Positions 25,513-34,176 of a DNA stretch of 64,000 nucleotides are shown here, piece after piece. The stretch's first letter is position 1. Each line of letters opens with the position of its first letter. The position numbers and the translations under genes are program-made. The notes under the pieces were generated by a model that saw nothing but the letters and a program-made list of their open reading frames with translations, made no database searches and was not told where the DNA came from. Source of the DNA: Arthrobacter sp. ISL-72 (GTDB lineage: Bacteria > Actinomycetota > Actinomycetes > Actinomycetales > Micrococcaceae); assembly GCF_018613755.1 (NCBI RefSeq), contig NZ_JAGGPP010000004.1, positions 62,001-126,000 of the forward strand, given 5' to 3'.

Positions 25513-26733
25513 CTAGTTCCCCTGGTACCGGCTCAGGAAGTCCCCCATACGACCAATTGCTTCTTCAATGTCCTTGACGTTGGGCAGCGTGACCATCCGG
25601 AAGTGATCCGGCCGCACCCAGTTGAAGGCGCGTCCATGGGAAACAAGGATCTTCTGCTCTCGAAGGAGGTCCAGGACGAATTTTTCGTCGTCGCGGATGT
25701 GGTAGACCTCGGGATCCAGTTTGGGGAACAGATACAGTGCTCCCCTGGCCTGCTGCGTGCTCACGCCGGGGATGGCATTCAGCATGTCGTAGGCCTTGTT
25801 CCGCTGTTCCAGCAGGCGGCCGCCGGGCAGGATCAGGTCGTTGATGCTCTGGTATCCGCCCAGCGCCGTCTGGATCGCATGCTGGGCCGGCACGTTGGCG
25901 CACAAGCGCATGTTGGCAAGCAGGCTGATGCCTTCAAGGTAGTCGGCGGCGTCCTTCTTGGGACCCGAAATGGCCATCCAGCCGGCCCGGTAGCCGCACA
26001 CCCGGTAGGCCTTGGACAGACCGCTGAACGTCAGGCACAGCACGTCGTCGCCCGTGAGGCCGGCGAGGTTCACGTGGACGGCGTCCTCGTACAGGATCTT
26101 CTCGTAGATTTCGTCTGCGAAAAGCACCAGCCCGTGCCTTTCGGCGAGGGCCACGATCTTCCTGAGGGTCTCTTCCGGATACACGGCACCGGTGGGGTTG
26201 TTCGGGTTGATCACCACGATTCCCTTGGTCCGCGGCGTGATCTTGGATTCCAGGTCCTCCAGGTCGGGCTGCCAGCCGGACTCCTCGTCGCAGAGGTAGT
26301 GTACCGGCCGGCCGCTCGCGAGGGCCACGGAAGCAGTCCACAGCGGATAGTCCGGCGTGGGAATGAGGACCTCGTCGCCGTCGTCGAGGAGCGCCATGAG
26401 GGACATGGTGATGAGTTCGCTGACGCCATTGCCGAGGTAGATGTCGTCCACATGAATGTTCTGGATCCCGCGGGTCTGGTAGTACTGCGAGACGGCAGTC
26501 CGGGCCGAGAAAATGCCGCGGGAGTCACTGTAGCCCTGGGCATGCGGCAGGTGGCGGATCATGTCCACCAGGATGGCGTCCGGCGCTTCAAAACCAAACG
26601 GGGCCGGGTTTCCGATGTTCAGTTTGAGGATGCGGTGACCCTCTGCCTCCATCTGCTGGGCGGCCTGAAGAATCGGTCCACGGATGTCGTAGAGGACATT
26701 ATGAAGCTTGGTGGACTGCTTGAATTCTGCCAT
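25513..26733 (-). CDS. Pyridoxal-phosphate aminotransferase, AlaA type
   Basis: A 406-residue fold-type I aminotransferase close to alanine/valine-pyruvate aminotransferases (AlaA/AlaT group). Family marks are YDIRGPILQAAQQMEAEGH with LKLNIGNPAPFGF, the block YSDSRGIFSAR, NPNNPTGAVY, and the PLP Lys in CLTFSGLSKAYRVCGYRAGW. It probably forms alanine from pyruvate and glutamate; the exact substrate cannot be read from sequence. It ends 50 bp before ppk2 on the same strand. The upstream 100 bp to the hairpin at 26830 form its promoter region. Confidence 0.9.
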   Translation of the reverse strand: MAEFKQSTKLHNVLYDIRGPILQAAQQMEAEGHRILKLNIGNPAPFGFEAPDAILVDMIRHLPHAQGYSDSRGIFSARTAVSQYYQTRGIQNIHVDDIYLGNGVSELITMSLMALLDDGDEVLIPTPDYPLWTASVALASGRPVHYLCDEESGWQPDLEDLESKITPRTKGIVVINPNNPTGAVYPEETLRKIVALAERHGLVLFADEIYEKILYEDAVHVNLAGLTGDDVLCLTFSGLSKAYRVCGYRAGWMAISGPKKDAADYLEGISLLANMRLCANVPAQHAIQTALGGYQSINDLILPGGRLLEQRNKAYDMLNAIPGVSTQQARGALYLFPKLDPEVYHIRDDEKFVLDLLREQKILVSHGRAFNWVRPDHFRMVTLPNVKDIEEAIGRMGDFLSRYQGN

Positions 26734-26829
26734 CCATCAAATATGCCATATGGAGGATGTACTTCCGCTGAGACTTGACTCACAGCCCGGGCGAGCCGCC
26801 GGACGCCCGGACTCAATCATGTGGACACG

Positions 26830-26875
26830 ACGACGGCGCCTGCCGGACCCCGTGGGGTCCGGCAGGCGCCGTCGT
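26830..26875. terminator. Terminator of the osmoprotectant operon
   Basis: A perfect 22-bp inverted repeat (26830-26851 against 26854-26875) lying 43 bp after the binding-protein stop on the minus strand. It lacks a long T-run but is the only strong hairpin at the operon end. Confidence 0.8.
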
Positions 26876-26918
26876 GCGTTATTGCCTGTTTGGCCGCTTC
26901 GGCTACTTACCGTCGGCG

Positions 26919-27875
26919 CTACTTAACCAGGCCCTTGTCCTTGAGCCAGGCCGCTGCCGCGTCCTTCGGGTTCTCCTTTTGGGTGCCGCTGACTGCGCGG
27001 TTGAGGTTGATCAGGTCTTCCGTGGTGAGGATTTTGGACACGGAGTTAAGTGTTTCCTTCGCCTTGTCCGTCACCTTGGCGGTGTTGTACAGCGGCAGGA
27101 CCTGCTGGGCAATGAAGTTGTCCTTGGGGTCCTCCAGAACCACCAGGTCATTGTCCGCGATGGCTGGCGTGGTGGTGTAGATGTCGGCCACCTGGACCTT
27201 GTCCTCGAGCAGCGCCTTGAGGGTGATGGGCCCGCCGCCGTCGCTGAACGGTTCCAGCTTCTTGGGCTCGCAGCCGTAGTTCTTCTTCAAGCCGGGCAGG
27301 CCGTAGGCGCGTTCCGCGAAGGTGGCCGGTGCTCCCACCACCAGTTCGCTGCATACCTTGGCGAGGTCTTCAATCGACTTGAGCTGGTACTTTTCCGCGG
27401 TCGCCTTGGTCACCACCATGGCGTCCTTGTCCTCGGCCTTTGAGGGATCCAGCACGGCCAGCCCCTCAGGCAGTTTGTCCGGAAGGGCCTTGTAGATGTC
27501 CTCCGCCGAAACCTCGGTGGCTTCCTTGTCCACGTGCAGCAGGAGGTTGCCGCTGTAGTCCGGGATGACGTCCACCGAGCCGTCCTGGACAGCTTTGAAG
27601 TACACCTCGCGCGAGCCAATGTTGGGCTTGGTGCTGGCGGTCAGGCCCGCGCCGTTAAGGGCACCCGCATAGATCTCGGCCAGGATCTGGCTTTCGGGGA
27701 AGTCGGCGGATCCGATCACCAGCGCGGAGCCTGATGCCGAACCGCTTGTGGGGGGCGCGCTTTCCAGCGGATTCGAACCGCCACCGCATGCGGACAGAGC
27801 CAGGGCCAGTCCGACGCCGGCGGCGAGCCCGCCGAAAGCGCGGCGGCCCAGGATACTAGGGTTGGTTTCCTTCAT
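26919..27875 (-). CDS. Osmoprotectant/glycine-betaine ABC transporter substrate-binding lipoprotein
   Basis: A 318-residue binding protein (OpuAC/ProX type). A twin-Arg-like start (LGRRAFGG) is followed by a hydrophobic segment and a lipobox LSACGG (Cys about residue 30). The mature part begins SALVIGSADFPESQILAEIYAGAL, the typical OpuCC opening, and has VDVIPDYSGNLL and PITLKALLEDKVQVADIYTT. It delivers betaine, choline or another quaternary amine to the two permeases encoded upstream. AAGGAGGT precedes ATG 27875, the strongest ribosome binding site of this operon. The ATG overlaps the permease stop (ATGA). Confidence 0.92.
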   Translation of the reverse strand: MKETNPSILGRRAFGGLAAGVGLALALSACGGGSNPLESAPPTSGSASGSALVIGSADFPESQILAEIYAGALNGAGLTASTKPNIGSREVYFKAVQDGSVDVIPDYSGNLLLHVDKEATEVSAEDIYKALPDKLPEGLAVLDPSKAEDKDAMVVTKATAEKYQLKSIEDLAKVCSELVVGAPATFAERAYGLPGLKKNYGCEPKKLEPFSDGGGPITLKALLEDKVQVADIYTTTPAIADNDLVVLEDPKDNFIAQQVLPLYNTAKVTDKAKETLNSVSKILTTEDLINLNRAVSGTQKENPKDAAAAWLKDKGLVK

Positions 27876-28618
27876 GACGTACCTCCTTGAACAACAGGCT
27901 CCGCGGACACGGGGTCTGTGAGATCAACCGGTGCCTGCTGGCTCCGGCCTGGCGTGGCAGGGACTCCCCCGGACAGGAAGAGCCGCTGGAAAACTGCGAG
28001 CAGCAAATCGACCGCGATGGCCAGGGCCGCTATCAGCAGCGAACCGCCCAGCATCTGCGGAAAATCAGACAGCACCAGGCCGTCGAAGAGGTACCGGCCC
28101 AGGCCGCCGAGGTTGATGTAGGCCACCACTGACACCGTGGCAATCACCTGGAGCACCCCGGTCCGGAATCCGCCGAACATCACGGTCAGCGCATTGGGAA
28201 ACTCCGCCCGGAACAGCACCTGCAGTTCGGTCATGCCCATCGCCCGGGCGGCGTCCACAACATTCCGGTCCACACTGGCAATCCCGGCATAGGTGCCTGC
28301 CAACAGGGGAGGCACCGTGAGAATCACAAGGGCCCAGATGGGAGGCATCAGTCCGATGCCGGCCAGGAGGACGAAGAGGGTCAGCAGGCCAAGGGTGGGC
28401 AGGGCCCGCAGCGCTCCGGCCAACGCGACGACCGCCACGCGGCCGCGGCCGGTGTGGCCGACGTAGAGACCGACGGGGACGGCTATGGCGCCGGCGATCA
28501 GCATCACCAGGCCCGTGTATTGGAGGTGTTCGGCCAGCCGCACCGGAATTCCCGCGCTTCCGGTCCAGTGCAGCGGGTCGCCGAGCCAGTCAAAGGTGTC
28601 CGAGAAGACGTTGCTCAT
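27872..28618 (-). CDS. Osmoprotectant ABC transporter permease (OpuCD/ProW type)
   Basis: A 248-residue inner-membrane permease with about six hydrophobic helices. The BPD_transp_1 EAA loop is DAARAMGMTELQVLFRAEFPNALT, and GLGRYLFDGLVLSDFPQML is typical of OpuCD. The last 35 residues are a polar Pro/Ser-rich tail. ATG 28618 overlaps the stop of the preceding permease (ATGA), showing coupled translation; upstream in-frame codons do not match the family. Confidence 0.93.
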   Translation of the reverse strand: MSNVFSDTFDWLGDPLHWTGSAGIPVRLAEHLQYTGLVMLIAGAIAVPVGLYVGHTGRGRVAVVALAGALRALPTLGLLTLFVLLAGIGLMPPIWALVILTVPPLLAGTYAGIASVDRNVVDAARAMGMTELQVLFRAEFPNALTVMFGGFRTGVLQVIATVSVVAYINLGGLGRYLFDGLVLSDFPQMLGGSLLIAALAIAVDLLLAVFQRLFLSGGVPATPGRSQQAPVDLTDPVSAEPVVQGGTS

Positions 28619-29325
28619 GCGGAGGCGCCTCCTGTCCGCACATCGGACAGCCGCTCGGCAGCCTCGGGGAGCCCGGCCTTGTCCTTCGTCGGCACTGCCC
28701 TGATCCACGGGGTCAGCAGCCGTTCCAGCAGCACCAGCACCGCATCCATCAGGAGGGCGAGCACCAGGATGGCGATGATGCCCACCAGCACTTCGGTGAT
28801 GAAACCGCGCTGCAGGCCGGAGGTGAAGAGCATCCCGAGGTTCCCGATGCCCAGCAGGGCGGCCACGCTCACCAGTGAAATGTTGCTGACGGACACCACC
28901 CTCAGTCCGGCGAACAGCACAGGAAGTGACAGGGGCAGATCGATCTGGAGGAAACGCGCGCCGGGTTTGAACCCCATGGCAACGGCGGCCTGGCGGAGAT
29001 CGTCATCCACGGAGTCGAACGCGTCGAGGGCGGCCCTTACCAGCAGGGCCACAGCGTAAATCGTGAGGGCAACAATCACGTTGACGGGGTCCAGCACCCT
29101 TGTTCCCAGGATGGACGGGAGGATGATGAACAAGGCAAGGGACGGGATCGTGTAGAGCAGGGACGTTGCCGTAACCACCACCGATCGCAGGGTCCTGTTG
29201 CGCCGGGCGAACTGGGCCAGCGGAACCGAGAGCAGCAAACCAAAGACCATTGGCAGGATGGCCAGCGTCAGATGCTGGCCTGCCAGCTCGAACACCCGCC
29301 CGCTGTTGGCGAGGAACCATTCCAT
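28615..29325 (-). CDS. Osmoprotectant ABC transporter permease (OpuCB type)
   Basis: A 236-residue permease with about five to six membrane helices. The N-terminus WFLANSGRVFELAGQHLTLAILPMV is typical. The EAA loop is LRQAAVAMGFKPGARFLQIDLPLSLP, followed by GIGNLGMLFTSGL. It forms a heterodimeric channel with the product of the next gene. Its ATG shares one base with the stop of the ATPase gene (TGATG) and its stop overlaps the next start. Confidence 0.93.
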   Translation of the reverse strand: MEWFLANSGRVFELAGQHLTLAILPMVFGLLLSVPLAQFARRNRTLRSVVVTATSLLYTIPSLALFIILPSILGTRVLDPVNVIVALTIYAVALLVRAALDAFDSVDDDLRQAAVAMGFKPGARFLQIDLPLSLPVLFAGLRVVSVSNISLVSVAALLGIGNLGMLFTSGLQRGFITEVLVGIIAILVLALLMDAVLVLLERLLTPWIRAVPTKDKAGLPEAAERLSDVRTGGASA

Positions 29326-30425
29326 CAGAGGGCTTCCTGCCGGACCAGCCGTGCCGACTCGATGACGGCAAGCACCTCATCGGCCTTGAGGACGCCGGTG
29401 AGCCTGCCGTCCGAGTCAACGGCGACGCCCAGCCCTGAGGGCGAGGAAAGGGCTGCGTCCAGGGCCCGCCGCAGGGACTCTCCCTGGCGGAAAAGCGAGC
29501 CGCCAGGAATGAGCACGGAGCCGGCACCCGGGCTGGTCCAGCCCAGCGGGCGGGAGTCCGCGTCCACCACGAGCAGCCATTCGTCCCCCGCGAAACCAGC
29601 CGCCGCGGAGCCGAGTTCGCTGTGACCGACCGTCGGGACGTCATGGAGGATAACGGCGTCGGACGGGCTGAACGCGAGGTGACGGAACCCCCGGTCCTTG
29701 CCGACGAAGGATGCCACAAAGTTGTTGGCGGGGGCACGCAGGATTTCTTCCGGCGTCGCGTACTGCGCCAGTTTGCCGCCGGTGGCGAAGACGGCCACCT
29801 TGTCCCCCAGCACAGTGGCTTCGTCGATGTCGTGGGTGACGAACACAATGGTCTTCGCCAGGTCCCGCTGTAGGCGCAGGAGCTCCTGCTGGAGTTCGTC
29901 GCGCACCACGGGGTCCACGGCACTGAAGGGTTCGTCCATCAGCAGTACGGGTGGGTCAGCCGCGAGCGCCCGCGCCACGCCGACGCGCTGTTGCTGGCCT
30001 CCGGACAGCTGGGAGGGGTACCGCCTGCCGAGCACCGAAGCCAGCCCGACAACATCAAGGAGTTCCTCGGCCCGTTTGCGCGCCTCCGCCTTGGGGACGC
30101 CCTTGAGCCGCGGGACGGTGGCGATGTTGTCCAGCACGGAGCGGTGCGGCATCAGCCCGGATGACTGCATGACGTAGCCCATGGACCGGCGCAGCTGCGC
30201 CGCCGGAACGGAGGTGACGTCCTTCCCGTCCACCGTGATGGTGCCCGAGGTGGGCTCCACCATGCGGTTGATCATCCGCAGGGAGGTGGTCTTTCCGCAG
30301 CCGGACGGGCCCACGAAAACCGTGATGGAGCCTTTGTCGATGGACATGGTGAGGTTGTCCACGGCCGGCTGCCCGCTCTGGTATCGCTTGGTGACGCTCA
30401 GGAATTCAATCATGGCTTCAGCCAT
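29325..30425 (-). CDS. Osmoprotectant ABC transporter ATP-binding protein with CBS domains (OpuCA type)
   Basis: A 366-residue ATPase, first gene of the operon. The ABC domain (about residues 5-240) has GPSGCGKTTSLRMINRMVEPTSG, the signature LSGGQQQRVGVARALA and LLMDEPFSAVDP, and the D-loop/H-loop VFVTHDIDEA. The C-terminal 110 residues form a pair of degenerate CBS domains (LLVVDADSRPLGWTSPGAG, then LGVAVDSDGRLTGVLKADEVLA), which in OpuCA/OpuA proteins sense ionic strength or cyclic-di-AMP. ATG 30425 is annotated; ATG 30413 would also give a full ABC domain. Confidence 0.93.
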   Translation of the reverse strand: MAEAMIEFLSVTKRYQSGQPAVDNLTMSIDKGSITVFVGPSGCGKTTSLRMINRMVEPTSGTITVDGKDVTSVPAAQLRRSMGYVMQSSGLMPHRSVLDNIATVPRLKGVPKAEARKRAEELLDVVGLASVLGRRYPSQLSGGQQQRVGVARALAADPPVLLMDEPFSAVDPVVRDELQQELLRLQRDLAKTIVFVTHDIDEATVLGDKVAVFATGGKLAQYATPEEILRAPANNFVASFVGKDRGFRHLAFSPSDAVILHDVPTVGHSELGSAAAGFAGDEWLLVVDADSRPLGWTSPGAGSVLIPGGSLFRQGESLRRALDAALSSPSGLGVAVDSDGRLTGVLKADEVLAVIESARLVRQEAL

Positions 30426-30592
30426 TTCCGGGCTTACCTAACTGTTGGCGGCAACATCGGACGGACAAGCCACAAAATCATAAGCTCGCTGATTTTCGGC
30501 TGTAAAGAAAGTAATACACAGCGTAGCCAGCGGTCCGGACAAAGTCAGCGGTGCCGCGGCTACCGTAAGCATTCGGTGACCTACGCGTTTGG

Positions 30593-30621
30593 GATGGGTG
30601 GCAGCCGCGCTGCCACCCATC
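30593..30621. terminator. Hairpin downstream of rsgA
   Basis: A 12-bp perfect stem (30593-30604 against 30610-30621) with loop CCGCG, 49 bp after the rsgA stop on the minus strand. There is no clear T-run. The 245-bp gap it lies in holds no other feature except the promoter region of the osmoprotectant operon. Confidence 0.6.
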
Positions 30622-30670
30622 CGCTGCCGCCGAACGTGCCACCGCCCCGTCAGCGCCTGCAGGCCGCGCA

Positions 30671-31855
30671 TCAGCTCCGTTTGCGTTTGCCCCGCTTTCC
30701 GTCCCTGCCGCTGCGTTCAACAGCCTGCTCCTGGCTGTAGCGTTCGGCAGCCCGCTGGCTCTTGCCGGCCACCACCACCTTCTGGTGCCACTCCCGCTGG
30801 TATGCGCGCCGGGCCGCTGCGTCGTGCCTCCGGTTGAGCGCCGCGAGCTCCCGTTGGAGCTTGAGGTAGCTCTCCCACCGGCGCGTTTCCAGGGTCCCGC
30901 CGGCCAGCGCCGCCTTGACGGCGCAGCCGGGTTCGCGTTCGTGGGCGCAGTCGGCGAAGCGGCACTGACCGAAGAGCCCTTCGAGGTCGCCGAACATCTC
31001 CCCCATGCCGTCGTCCGCGTCGAAGAGCCCGAAGCCGCGCACGCCCGGGGTATCCATGAGCACCGCTCCGCCGGGCAGCGGGACGAGCTCTCGGGACGTC
31101 GTGGTGTGCCTGCCTTTGCCGTCCCCGGCCCGGACCGTCCCGACCTCCTGCGCGTGATGCCCCGCAAGGGCATTGATCAGCGTGGACTTCCCCGCACCGG
31201 ACGGACCCAGCAAAACCAGTGTCCCTCCGGCGGGAAGGTGTCCGAGCAGTTCGTCAAGGCCATCGCCTTGCTCCGCCGAAGTGGTAACCACAGCCACGCC
31301 GGCGGCCTGCAGGATGACCTTTCCGACGACGTCGTCCGCGATGCCGGCAAGATCCGCTTTGGTGATGATCACCAGCGGTGTGGCCCCGGAATCCCACGCG
31401 GCCACCAGCGTCCGCTCCAGCCGATTGTGGGTGAGCGGGCGGTCCACGGGGACCACCACGCCCACCACGTCAACGTTGGCACCAAGGACCTGGGCATCCG
31501 AGGATGCTTCAAAGGCCCGCTTGCGGCTTAGCTCCGAATGCCGGGGCAGCACTCCGACGACGGCGCGCTCTCCCGCGGTATTGGCACCGAGCCATACCCA
31601 GTCTCCGGTGGCCGGTGCTTCCCCGCGGGCAGGGTACGGAAGGTGCCAGAGCGCGTCCGTACCGGCAACCAAAACCCTGTTCCGGTCGACCCGGACCACC
31701 CGGCCCGGGCTCTCCCCGTTGGGGACGGGGTGTTCGTCAAACAGTTTTGCCGTCGCGGCCGTATAGCCGAACCGGACCGGACCGGCCATCGCAGGCGGCC
31801 TGTGGGTAGCTGTTGAACTATCTGCGGTCAGCACGTGACCTGATGTTGTTTTCAA
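30671..31855 (-). CDS. rsgA: Ribosome small-subunit-dependent GTPase A
   Basis: A circularly permuted GTPase that checks 30S maturation; 394 residues from TTG 31855, which follows AGAGG. An OB-like N-terminal region is followed by the GTPase motifs in permuted order: ITKADL (G4), GPSGAGKSTLINAL (G1) and DTPGVRGF (G3). The zinc-binding site appears as CRFADCAHEREPGC. The C-terminal end is a strongly basic tail (KRGKRKRS), which suits rRNA contact. A GTG at 31834 and an ATG at 31789 are possible later starts. Confidence 0.92.
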   Translation of the reverse strand: MKTTSGHVLTADSSTATHRPPAMAGPVRFGYTAATAKLFDEHPVPNGESPGRVVRVDRNRVLVAGTDALWHLPYPARGEAPATGDWVWLGANTAGERAVVGVLPRHSELSRKRAFEASSDAQVLGANVDVVGVVVPVDRPLTHNRLERTLVAAWDSGATPLVIITKADLAGIADDVVGKVILQAAGVAVVTTSAEQGDGLDELLGHLPAGGTLVLLGPSGAGKSTLINALAGHHAQEVGTVRAGDGKGRHTTTSRELVPLPGGAVLMDTPGVRGFGLFDADDGMGEMFGDLEGLFGQCRFADCAHEREPGCAVKAALAGGTLETRRWESYLKLQRELAALNRRHDAAARRAYQREWHQKVVVAGKSQRAAERYSQEQAVERSGRDGKRGKRKRS

Positions 31856-31946
31856 TGGAGAACCTCTGCTGAGGCCCCGGGTGCACGGAGTCCGATGCCG
31901 AATTCAGGACACGTAGGTCACTCGGCGGGAACGCCGGAAGGCGCGG

Positions 31947-32021
31947 TCAGGACGTGCGTTCGGCCGGGGCAGGAATAATGACATTGCTGGCGCTCATGGC
32001 GCGCACAAATATTGCAGTCAT
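31947..32021 (-). CDS. Possible 24-residue microprotein
   Basis: A short frame from ATG 32021 preceded by a very strong ribosome binding site (GGGGGAGGTGGAG, 4 nt before ATG) in the 278-bp gap between the kinase stop and rsgA. The product, MTAIFVRAMSASNVIIPAPA plus ERTS, matches nothing I know. It lies 112 bp after the kinase stop on the same strand. The ribosome binding site is better than those of most large genes here, which is the main argument. It could instead be a leader peptide for rsgA. Confidence 0.35.
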   Translation of the reverse strand: MTAIFVRAMSASNVIIPAPAERTS

Positions 32022-32133
32022 CGTCTCCACCTCCCCCGCTTCAATGTCCGGGCCTTCAAAGCCGGACCGTAACGCTTCGCCCGGCACTTCCGCCGGCGGC
32101 TTCTCAAGGGTAAGCCGACCGGCCCCGCCTTGG

Positions 32134-33102
32134 CTAGGGCTGCTCCTGCTCAGCCACCAGCTGCAGGACGCCGAAGACCGGATCCTGGTCCAGGACCCGG
32201 ACATCCGTGACGGCCTCAGCGGCAAGGCTGCGCTTGAAGGACTCCTGCAGCCTCACCACGTTCATGCCCAGGCCGCTGCCCAGGATCACCGGGCCCTGGA
32301 TGCCCAGTTTCCGCAAAGACTGTGCGGCCAGTCCGGCGAGGTCCCTGCCTGCCTGCTCGACAAGGGCCTGGCTGGGAGCGTGGCCGGCGTCGGCAGCCTC
32401 CACCACGAGCCTGGCCTGCTGCGCCCAGTAGCGGCGCCCCGTTTCCGGCGAATGGAAGAGTGCTATCAGCTTGTTGGGGTCATCGATGTTGCAGGAGCGC
32501 AGCAAAGCCGTGGTCAGTTCGTCCGGTGCAAGGCCCTGGTTCATGCGGCGGAGGCTGTGCCGGACAGCTTCCCGCCCCAGCCAGTAGCCGCTGCCCTCGT
32601 CCCCCAGCAGATACCCCCAGCCGCCGGCCCGCGCTTCCTCGCCCTGCCCGTTCCGGCCCCAGGCTGCCGAGCCGGTGCCTGCGATGACCGCTACCCCCGT
32701 GCTTGCCCCGCCGGCCGCCAGCAGCAGCCGCGAATCGTGGACCACCGTGATTTTGGCGCCCGGGGCATGCGGGGCGATCAGGGCTTCGAGCGCGGCTGCG
32801 TCTCCCTCCGTGTCGATTCCTCCCGCCCCGGCGTAGACCTGTGCCACCGCTCCTCCGCCTATCCTGGCGAACAGCTCGGCCAGGTTAAGCGCCGCTTCCT
32901 CGCGGCTGACGTTCTGTACATTTGAACTGCCCACGCTTTCGTCGGCCACTACGTGGCCGTCTTCGAAGCGGACGCCGCGCGTCTTGGTGCCGCCAATATC
33001 CAGGCCGATCACGGTGCCGGAAGCGGCGGCGGAAGTCGCGGCAGGGGCCCCGCCGATGGATGGAACAGAATCCGCCGCCGGCAGGTTGTCAGAATTAGTC
33101 AC
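32134..33102 (-). CDS. N-acetylglucosamine kinase-like protein (BadF/BadG/BcrA/BcrD ATPase family)
   Basis: A sugar kinase-fold protein of 322 residues. After a 30-residue Ala/Ser-rich extension, the ATP-binding phosphate-1 motif GLDIGGTKTRG is at about 34-44, then VAVIAGTGSAAWGRNG (phosphate-2) and the GYLLGDEGSGYWLGREAV block typical of eukaryotic-type N-acetylglucosamine kinases. The C-terminal adenosine motif is VILGSGLGMN. The start is GTG 33102. TAGTCT at 33109-33114 on the minus strand lies 6 nt before it and no Shine-Dalgarno is seen, so it is probably leaderless. Divergent from the nitronate monooxygenase gene with 36 bp between. Confidence 0.85.
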   Translation of the reverse strand: MTNSDNLPAADSVPSIGGAPAATSAAASGTVIGLDIGGTKTRGVRFEDGHVVADESVGSSNVQNVSREEAALNLAELFARIGGGAVAQVYAGAGGIDTEGDAAALEALIAPHAPGAKITVVHDSRLLLAAGGASTGVAVIAGTGSAAWGRNGQGEEARAGGWGYLLGDEGSGYWLGREAVRHSLRRMNQGLAPDELTTALLRSCNIDDPNKLIALFHSPETGRRYWAQQARLVVEAADAGHAPSQALVEQAGRDLAGLAAQSLRKLGIQGPVILGSGLGMNVVRLQESFKRSLAAEAVTDVRVLDQDPVFGVLQLVAEQEQP

Positions 33103-33138
33103 CAGAACAGACTACTGAGTCACTACGGGGAGCAGGGC

Positions 33139-34176
33139 ATGACGCGCGCCATTTTCGGTACAAGGATCATCGCGGCGCCCATGGCAGGAGGCACGTCCAC
33201 GCCCCGGTTCGTCCAGGCGGTGCACCGCGCCGGCGGCCTGGGCTTCCTCGCCGCGGGCTACAAGACCGTTGAAGCCATGGAAGCCGACATCCGCGAGGTC
33301 CGGTCCGCCGGTGCGCGGTTCGGCATGAACCTCTTCGTCCCCGACCCGGACCAGCTCAATCCGCCGGCCGCACTACGGGAACAACTGGAGGACTACCGGC
33401 GGAGCCTTGAGCCCGACGCCCGGCGGTATGGCGCGGAAATTCCGGCACTGCGGTTCGACGACGATGACGCATGGCAGGCCAAGGTCGATGCCCTGCTGGC
33501 GGACCCGGTGGAAATTGTCAGCTTCACCTTCGGACTCCCGGAGCAGGCCCAAGTCCGCGCCTTTAAGCGTGCCGGCACCACGGTCATTGCCACCATCACC
33601 ACCACGGCCGAGGCCATGCTGGCAGTGGAACGGGGAGCGGACGTCCTCGCAGTCCAGCACGGCAGTGCAGGGGGCCACAGCGCGGCTTTCCTTGCCGCGG
33701 GAAACCCCGCAGGCTTCCGTGCCCCGCTCACGACGGCGGAATTGCTCGCCGCCGTGCGGACCGTCGTCGGGGTTCCCCTCGTGGCGGCCGGCGGGATCAT
33801 GGATTCAGCCGGCCTCGACTCGGTGCTGGATGCCGGCGCAGCGGCTGCCCAGCTGGGCACCGCGTTCCTCCGCAGCGACGAAAGCAGCGCCCGGACGCTC
33901 CACAAGGACGCCCTCGCCAGCGAGCGCTTCACGGAAACCCGCCTGACCCGCGCCTTCACCGGGAGGCAGGCACGGGCCCTGGTCAACTCCTTCGTCAAGG
34001 ACCATGAGGACGCACCCGAGGGGTACCCGGCGGTTCACCACCTCACAGCTCCGATCCGCGCCGCGGCCGCCGCTGCGGGCGATCCGGAGAGGCTGAATCT
34101 TTGGGCGGGAACCGGATACCGGCAGGCACAGGCCGCTCCGGTCGCCGAAATCATGGCCGGGCTGTCAGCCTTCTGA
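33139..34176 (+). CDS. Nitronate monooxygenase family flavoprotein
   Basis: A 345-residue FMN-binding TIM-barrel protein (2-nitropropane dioxygenase-like). Marks are APMAGGTSTPRFVQAVHRAGGLGFLAAGYKT near the N-terminus, then AVQHGSAGGHSAAF (containing the His near the flavin) and VAAGGIMDSAGLDSVLDAGAAAAQLGTAFL (phosphate binding). It oxidises alkyl nitronates such as propionate-3-nitronate; substrate is inferred from family. GGGAGCAGGG precedes ATG 33139. Its last 12 bp overlap the convergent LysR gene. Confidence 0.88.
   Translation: MTRAIFGTRIIAAPMAGGTSTPRFVQAVHRAGGLGFLAAGYKTVEAMEADIREVRSAGARFGMNLFVPDPDQLNPPAALREQLEDYRRSLEPDARRYGAEIPALRFDDDDAWQAKVDALLADPVEIVSFTFGLPEQAQVRAFKRAGTTVIATITTTAEAMLAVERGADVLAVQHGSAGGHSAAFLAAGNPAGFRAPLTTAELLAAVRTVVGVPLVAAGGIMDSAGLDSVLDAGAAAAQLGTAFLRSDESSARTLHKDALASERFTETRLTRAFTGRQARALVNSFVKDHEDAPEGYPAVHHLTAPIRAAAAAAGDPERLNLWAGTGYRQAQAAPVAEIMAGLSAF

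Noticed and set aside
31954..32925. 323-codon plus-strand frame opposite the kinase gene
   Set aside because: Shadow frame; the minus-strand kinase has all its ATP-binding motifs.
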